From Sphingobacteriaceae bacterium (GTDB lineage Bacteria > Bacteroidota > Bacteroidia > Sphingobacteriales > Sphingobacteriaceae): a DNA stretch of 16,808 bases. The DNA is taken from positions 1-16,808 of the forward strand of contig CANHHZ010000021.1 in assembly GCA_947460275.1 (NCBI GenBank). The letters are read 5' to 3'. This document shows, piece by piece, positions 13,752 to 16,808 of this stretch; positions within the stretch are counted from its first letter, which is position 1; each line of letters starts with the position of its first letter. Position numbers and translations under genes: made by a program. The notes under the pieces were generated by a model, which worked only from the letters and a program-made list of their open reading frames with translations, did not search any database and was not told the origin of the DNA.

Positions 13752-13814
13752 GCACTTTGTTTATTGCTCTTTATTCCAACGCTCGACTTCAAACTTTTTA
13801 ACTATTTTTATAAA

Positions 13815-14300
13815 ATGAAGATTGAATTTGGCAGTGTTATCGGAAGTCCCATTGGGGAAATTACCATTTTAGCAACAGATAGCGCTGTTAATGAAATAAC
13901 TTTTGCTCAAAAAGATAACTCGAGCTTGATAGAAAATGAAATTAGCCAGTTGGCTGCTCAAGAGCTAAAGCAATACTTTGAAGGAACATTACAGCATTTT
14001 TCTTTTCCTTTTTCGCAAAGCGGAACTGATTTTCAACAAGAAGTTTGGAATAATTTATTGAGCGTACCTTTTGGCACAACCATTTCTTACGCAAAATTTT
14101 CAGCACATCATCCCTTAGCCATTAGAGCTATTGCCGCAGCAAATGGCAAAAATAAACTGGCAATTGTAGTGCCTTGTCACCGCATAATTGGCAGCGATGG
14201 AAAACTAGTAGGCTACGCCGGCGAGCTTTGGCGCAAAAAATGGTTACTCCAGCACGAAATAGAAGTGAATAAACAAGGTCAAATGGTTTTAAAATTTTGA
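13815..14300 (+). CDS. ogt: Methylated-DNA--protein-cysteine methyltransferase
   Basis: The protein repairs O6-alkylguanine by irreversible transfer of the alkyl group to its own cysteine. The 161-residue sequence has a small N-terminal domain and the C-terminal winged-helix active domain, with FQQEVWNNLLSVPFGTTISYAKFS (helix-turn-helix approach), the Asn hinge in AAANGKN, and the catalytic IVVPCHRIIG with Cys121 and His122. GKLVGYAGELWRKKWLLQHE completes the family signature. I start it at ATG 13815 (MKIEFGS); the frame is open for 31 more codons to 13722, but that extension is hydrophobic, runs into the heptad array and is not part of the family. It stands alone, converging on a minus-strand gene 16 bases away, with no Ada regulator visible. 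Confidence 0.93.
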   Translation: MKIEFGSVIGSPIGEITILATDSAVNEITFAQKDNSSLIENEISQLAAQELKQYFEGTLQHFSFPFSQSGTDFQQEVWNNLLSVPFGTTISYAKFSAHHPLAIRAIAAANGKNKLAIVVPCHRIIGSDGKLVGYAGELWRKKWLLQHEIEVNKQGQMVLKF

Positions 14301-14316
14301 GGTGAAGACTTAAGAA

Positions 14317-14703
14317 CTAACTCTTCCTTACCGAAGTTAACAGCAACACAACCGCCACCAGTAAAACTACCCATCCCCATTGGTAACTAATCGTACTTGC
14401 TAAAACTTTATCAAAAAATTTGGCACCAAAGTAATGGTTAGATTTAAAGTAAACCGCAGCGGCCATTAACAAGCTCCAAATTGCAAATACAACTGTAAAA
14501 AACTTAAAGGCTTTAATCTTTCTAATAAACAATACAAAAGCCATCAGCGCAATCGTTACCGAAGTAATAAAAAACAAACGACTATCAGTTTGGTACAAGT
14601 TCCAATTGCCTTTGATAGGCACTTTAATTACAGGCGCAACAGTGGCTGCAATTACGGCCAACAACAAGCCCAAATAGGCATTTATTTTATTTACAGTTAA
14701 CAT
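14317..14703 (-). CDS. Four-helix integral membrane protein of unknown function
   Basis: The 128-residue product has four hydrophobic segments at about residues 7-25, 43-60, 67-87 and 106-124, with an outward polar loop (PIKGNWNLYQTDSR) after the first. The closing YQWGWVVLLVAVVLLLTSVRKS, an aromatic-Gly entry followed by a long helix and a basic end, and the four-helix plan resemble small Bacteroidota membrane proteins such as the DUF4293 group, but the N terminus does not match what I recall of that family, so I leave it unnamed. It is downstream of gldC, separated by heptad array B. Its stop codon lies at the edge of a short GAAGACT-like stretch. Confidence 0.75.
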   Translation of the reverse strand: MLTVNKINAYLGLLLAVIAATVAPVIKVPIKGNWNLYQTDSRLFFITSVTIALMAFVLFIRKIKAFKFFTVVFAIWSLLMAAAVYFKSNHYFGAKFFDKVLASTISYQWGWVVLLVAVVLLLTSVRKS

Positions 14704-14711
14704 GTTTTGGT

Positions 14712-14781
14712 TGTAAGTATTAGGTTATAGGTTATAAGTTTTGAACTGTGAACTATGAACTGAAGACTCTAAACCATAAAG
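14712..14781. repeat. Degenerate 7-bp-period tandem array B
   Basis: Ten consecutive heptads fit with no gap. The first four are AGT/GGT-ended (TATAGGT at 14726, TATAAGT at 14733). The next three are GAAC-ended (14740-14760, such as TGTGAAC, TATGAAC), and the last three decay from TGAAGAC. The array fills the gap between gldC's stop (14787) and the membrane-protein start (14703). Confidence 0.75.
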
Positions 14782-14786
14782 TTTGG

Positions 14787-15122
14787 TTATTTTCTGGTAT
14801 CGATACCCATTTTATCGGCAAAATGAGCACAGTAATCACGCAAATCTTCTACAATATTTTGCTCGCCGGTGGCCTTTAAAAAGCTATCGCCCATGGTTTG
14901 CAAAGTTTCGTAAAAAAAACGTTTCATTTCATCTACTGGCATATCTTTAGTCCATAAATCTATGCGCATAGAATTTTTATAATTATGGTCCCATAAAGCC
15001 AACATCATCGATTTTACCGGAACTTGGTCTTTGTTTTCGGCATCTGTACTTTCCCACAAAATATTGTCGGGCATATTTTGGTCGTCTAATTCTACCGTTA
15101 TTTTTATTTCTGCTTTTCTCAT
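14787..15122 (-). CDS. gldC: Gliding motility accessory protein GldC
   Basis: GldC is a small soluble protein first known from Flavobacterium gliding, where it accompanies GldB and improves but is not central to motility. The 111-residue protein matches the family closely by eye: KAEIKITVELDDQNMPDNILW at the start, the IMLxxWD-type segment (here MMLALWDHNY), the diagnostic MRIDLWTKDMPVDEMKRFFYETL block, and a helical end DYCAHFADKMGI. There is no signal peptide or membrane segment. gldB is not adjacent, and many Bacteroidota that do not visibly glide keep gldC, so motility cannot be concluded. A near-match to the -7 box (CATATTTG at 15149-15142) lies 19 bases before its ATG. Confidence 0.9.
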   Translation of the reverse strand: MRKAEIKITVELDDQNMPDNILWESTDAENKDQVPVKSMMLALWDHNYKNSMRIDLWTKDMPVDEMKRFFYETLQTMGDSFLKATGEQNIVEDLRDYCAHFADKMGIDTRK

Positions 15123-15185
15123 TATTGTATAATTATTGGCTGCAAATATGCTTATTTTACAAAGTATTTTTAAGCAGCTTTGGTT

Positions 15186-15449
15186 TTACTTTTGTAATAT
15201 TAAGATAAGAATGATGGTGAAAACAATAAACAGCGTTTCTACCATCCAAATTCTTTTCAATTGCTTTAAGGTAAACCTAAAAATCAAATCACTAACAAAG
15301 CTTACCACCACTAAGGAGCCCAACAAAAATTTATAAAATCCAGTTAGATTAAAGGACTGTCCCGCAGCGCTAGACTGAAAAAAACTCGACATAAATAATG
15401 CAAAACCAAGCGCAGTTATAATATTTAAGGGCGTTAATCTAAATTTCAT
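15186..15449 (-). CDS. Small membrane protein coupled to rhlE, function unknown
   Basis: The 87-residue protein is mostly hydrophobic, with three likely membrane segments (about residues 10-27, 38-56 and 67-85), a Ser-rich loop after the first, and a basic stretch RFTLKQLKR before the last. Its ATG overlaps the rhlE stop as TAATG, so it is translated from the same message, probably by termination-reinitiation. I do not recognise a family. The coupling is conspicuous for a membrane protein behind an RNA helicase, but no function follows from it. Confidence 0.72.
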   Translation of the reverse strand: MKFRLTPLNIITALGFALFMSSFFQSSAAGQSFNLTGFYKFLLGSLVVVSFVSDLIFRFTLKQLKRIWMVETLFIVFTIILILILQK

Positions 15450-16792
15450 TATTTCTTTTTGTCGAAACGTTTTTTGTTTTTAAAAACTTTTTGCTTGTAA
15501 GCCTTTGTTCTTGCTTTATCTCGTTCTCTGGCTTCAATTTGTTTGGCATTTTTCTTTTCGTGAAAAGCACCTTTAAAATCTGGGTCTTCCTTTCGTTTCT
15601 GTAAATCTATTTCTTTGGCAATTTGTTGACGCTCATCGTAAGGTGTTTCTTCTATAAAAACTTCTTCGGGTATCGGTTCAACCGGAATGTACTGACGAAT
15701 CAGTTTTTCTATCTTACGGATGTAATATTTTTCAGCCTCGGTACAAAAAGTAACGGCATCTCCGGTGGCAAAAGCCCTACCTGTACGCCCAATGCGGTGC
15801 ACATAATCTTCAATGATAATAGGCACATCAAAATTAATTACATGGCTAACATCAGTTACATCAATACCCCTACTGGCCACATCGGTAGCTACCAGAACAC
15901 GTATATTGCCTTCTTTAAAACTGTTTATAGAGTTTATTCGGGTGTTTTGACCTTTATTGGCGTGTATAACCCTAACTGTATCTTCTCCAAATTTGCGCAC
16001 CACAAAACTGTAAATATTATCGGCTACTGCTTTAGTTTTACAAAAAATAATCAATCGCGTAAAAACTTCATCATCTTTAAGCAAATGCTGCAGTAAATTA
16101 ATTTTAGTTTTAAAATTGGGCACTTCGTACAAAACCTGTGTTACCGTTTGGGCTGGCGTTGCTTGCTCAGATGCTTCTATAATGGTGGGGTGCTTTAAAA
16201 AATCTCCAGCTATTTTCTGCACTAAATCGCTCATTGTAGCCGAAAAAAGAAGATTTTGGCGTTTACGTGGCACCACTTCTAAAATTCGATGAATAGACCC
16301 AATAAAGCCCATGTCCATCATTTTATCGGCCTCATCCAGCACCAAAAATTGCAAATATCTAGTGTTGATATCTCCGGTAAGGTACAAATCTAAAAAGCGA
16401 CCTGGCGTAGCAATAATAATATCAACCCCAGCTTTGATTTGTTCTTTTTGTGTTTTAGGGCCAATACCTCCAAAAATAACCACCGAACGCAAATCTGTAT
16501 AAGTAGCAAATCGTTTCACCTCTTCGGCTATTTGCATGGCCAATTCACGTGTTGGCGCCAAAATTAAGGCTCTGGCCGAATCTCCCTGCGCATATTTTAA
16601 TTTCATCAGCATTGGCAAAACATAAGCTGCCGTTTTTCCAGTACCTGTTTCGGCTATACCACAAATATCTTGTCCAGATAAAACCGGCGCAATTGCTTTT
16701 TCTTGGATTGGCGTTGCCACCACATATCCAGCATCGGCAACCGCGTTTAATATTTGCCTATTTAAATTGAATTCTTCGAACGATTTAGCCAT
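15449..16792 (-). CDS. rhlE: DEAD-box ATP-dependent RNA helicase, RhlE type
   Basis: The enzyme unwinds RNA in ribosome assembly, mRNA decay or cold adaptation. All helicase motifs are present in the 447-residue protein: the Q motif TPIQ (residues 27-30), motif I AETGTGKT (ending 54), Ia APTRELAMQI, Ib ATPGR, II DEAD (153-156), III SAT, IV IIFCKT, V VATDVASRGID and VI HRIGRTGR (332-339). A lysine-rich disordered tail of about 65 residues ends RFDKKK and probably binds RNA. I start it at ATG 16792 (MAKSFEEFNL); the TTG further up at 16801 belongs to a -7 promoter box. It heads a unit with the 87-residue membrane protein and possibly gldC. Confidence 0.93.
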   Translation of the reverse strand: MAKSFEEFNLNRQILNAVADAGYVVATPIQEKAIAPVLSGQDICGIAETGTGKTAAYVLPMLMKLKYAQGDSARALILAPTRELAMQIAEEVKRFATYTDLRSVVIFGGIGPKTQKEQIKAGVDIIIATPGRFLDLYLTGDINTRYLQFLVLDEADKMMDMGFIGSIHRILEVVPRKRQNLLFSATMSDLVQKIAGDFLKHPTIIEASEQATPAQTVTQVLYEVPNFKTKINLLQHLLKDDEVFTRLIIFCKTKAVADNIYSFVVRKFGEDTVRVIHANKGQNTRINSINSFKEGNIRVLVATDVASRGIDVTDVSHVINFDVPIIIEDYVHRIGRTGRAFATGDAVTFCTEAEKYYIRKIEKLIRQYIPVEPIPEEVFIEETPYDERQQIAKEIDLQKRKEDPDFKGAFHEKKNAKQIEARERDKARTKAYKQKVFKNKKRFDKKK

Positions 16793-16798
16793 AAGCTG

Positions 16799-16806
16799 CA
16801 AAGATA
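16799..16806 (-). promoter_or_regulatory. -7 promoter box (TATCTTTG) of rhlE
   Basis: The minus strand reads TATCTTTG, six bases, then ATG. The full TAnnTTTG match is identical to the boxes before ccmB and ccmE. The -33 region would lie past the window edge, so it cannot be inspected. The position predicts a leaderless or nearly leaderless rhlE mRNA. Confidence 0.5.
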
Positions 16807-16808
16807 CG

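Noticed and set aside
13722..13814. N-terminal extension of the methyltransferase to ATG 13722
   Set aside because: The 31 extra residues are encoded largely by heptad array C2 and flanking non-coding sequence, and form an uncharacteristic hydrophobic stretch. ATG 13815 fits the family.
5902..14781. CRISPR array as an explanation of the short repeats
   Set aside because: Units are only 7 bp, directly adjacent, and degenerate, with no spacers and no cas genes.
15623..16096. 157-residue open frame on the plus strand inside rhlE
   Set aside because: It is antisense to a well-supported DEAD-box helicase with all motifs. The product is a Phe/Tyr/Asn-rich sequence typical of shadow frames and has no independent start signals.
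1..16808. Mobile element, prophage or defence island
   Set aside because: No transposase, integrase, phage structural or restriction gene is seen; gene content and codon style are uniform housekeeping.

Overview
The window is a chromosomal housekeeping segment from a low-GC member of the Bacteroidota, most likely a Sphingobacteriaceae/Pedobacter-type organism. The reasons are the TAnnTTTG-type -7 promoter boxes, the absence of obvious Shine-Dalgarno sequences, a GldC homologue, a Cys-type (CxxxY) CcmE, and protein sequences throughout that read like that lineage. No phage, IS element, CRISPR array, rRNA or tRNA gene is visible. The species call is inference from sequence character, not from a database search.

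Layout. 1-4194 (+): the tail of an unidentified gene, a 67-residue unknown protein coupled to the cell-division ATPase ftsE, the chaperone pair grpE-dnaJ with a strong terminator, a 400-bp gap holding a second hairpin and a purine-rich element, then a short Ppx/GppA phosphatase. 4205-13623 (-): a long co-directional run, read from high to low coordinate as ccmB, ccmC, a ccmD-like gene, a glutamate dehydrogenase, ccmE, ccmF, a Rossmann/DUF2520 protein, an adrenodoxin-type ferredoxin, iscX, KDO-8-phosphate phosphatase, a secreted Spy-like protein and maf. 13815-14300 (+): a methylguanine-DNA methyltransferase. 14317-16792 (-): DEAD-box helicase rhlE, a small membrane protein coupled to it, gldC and a four-helix membrane protein.

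How the genes work together. The central run builds c-type cytochromes: CcmB and CcmC export or handle haem, CcmE carries it, and CcmF attaches it. ccmA, ccmG and ccmH are not in the window. A glutamate dehydrogenase with its own terminator sits in the middle of the cytochrome genes. The ferredoxin-IscX pair is an Fe-S assembly module that keeps the gene order known from the isc operon but lacks the rest of it. The remaining genes cover protein folding, LPS inner-core synthesis (KDO), nucleotide-pool cleaning (Maf), DNA repair, RNA unwinding and gliding.

Two features beyond ordinary annotation stand out. First, several intergenic gaps contain degenerate tandem repeats locked to a 7-bp period (5902-5964, 13649-13697 with 13724-13751, and 14712-14781), one of which supplies a neighbour's stop codon. 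Second, four genes (the 67-residue ORF, fdx, ccmB and rhlE) have a full TAnnTTTG box only 4-9 bases before the ATG, which predicts leaderless or nearly leaderless mRNAs and corrects two apparent TTG starts.
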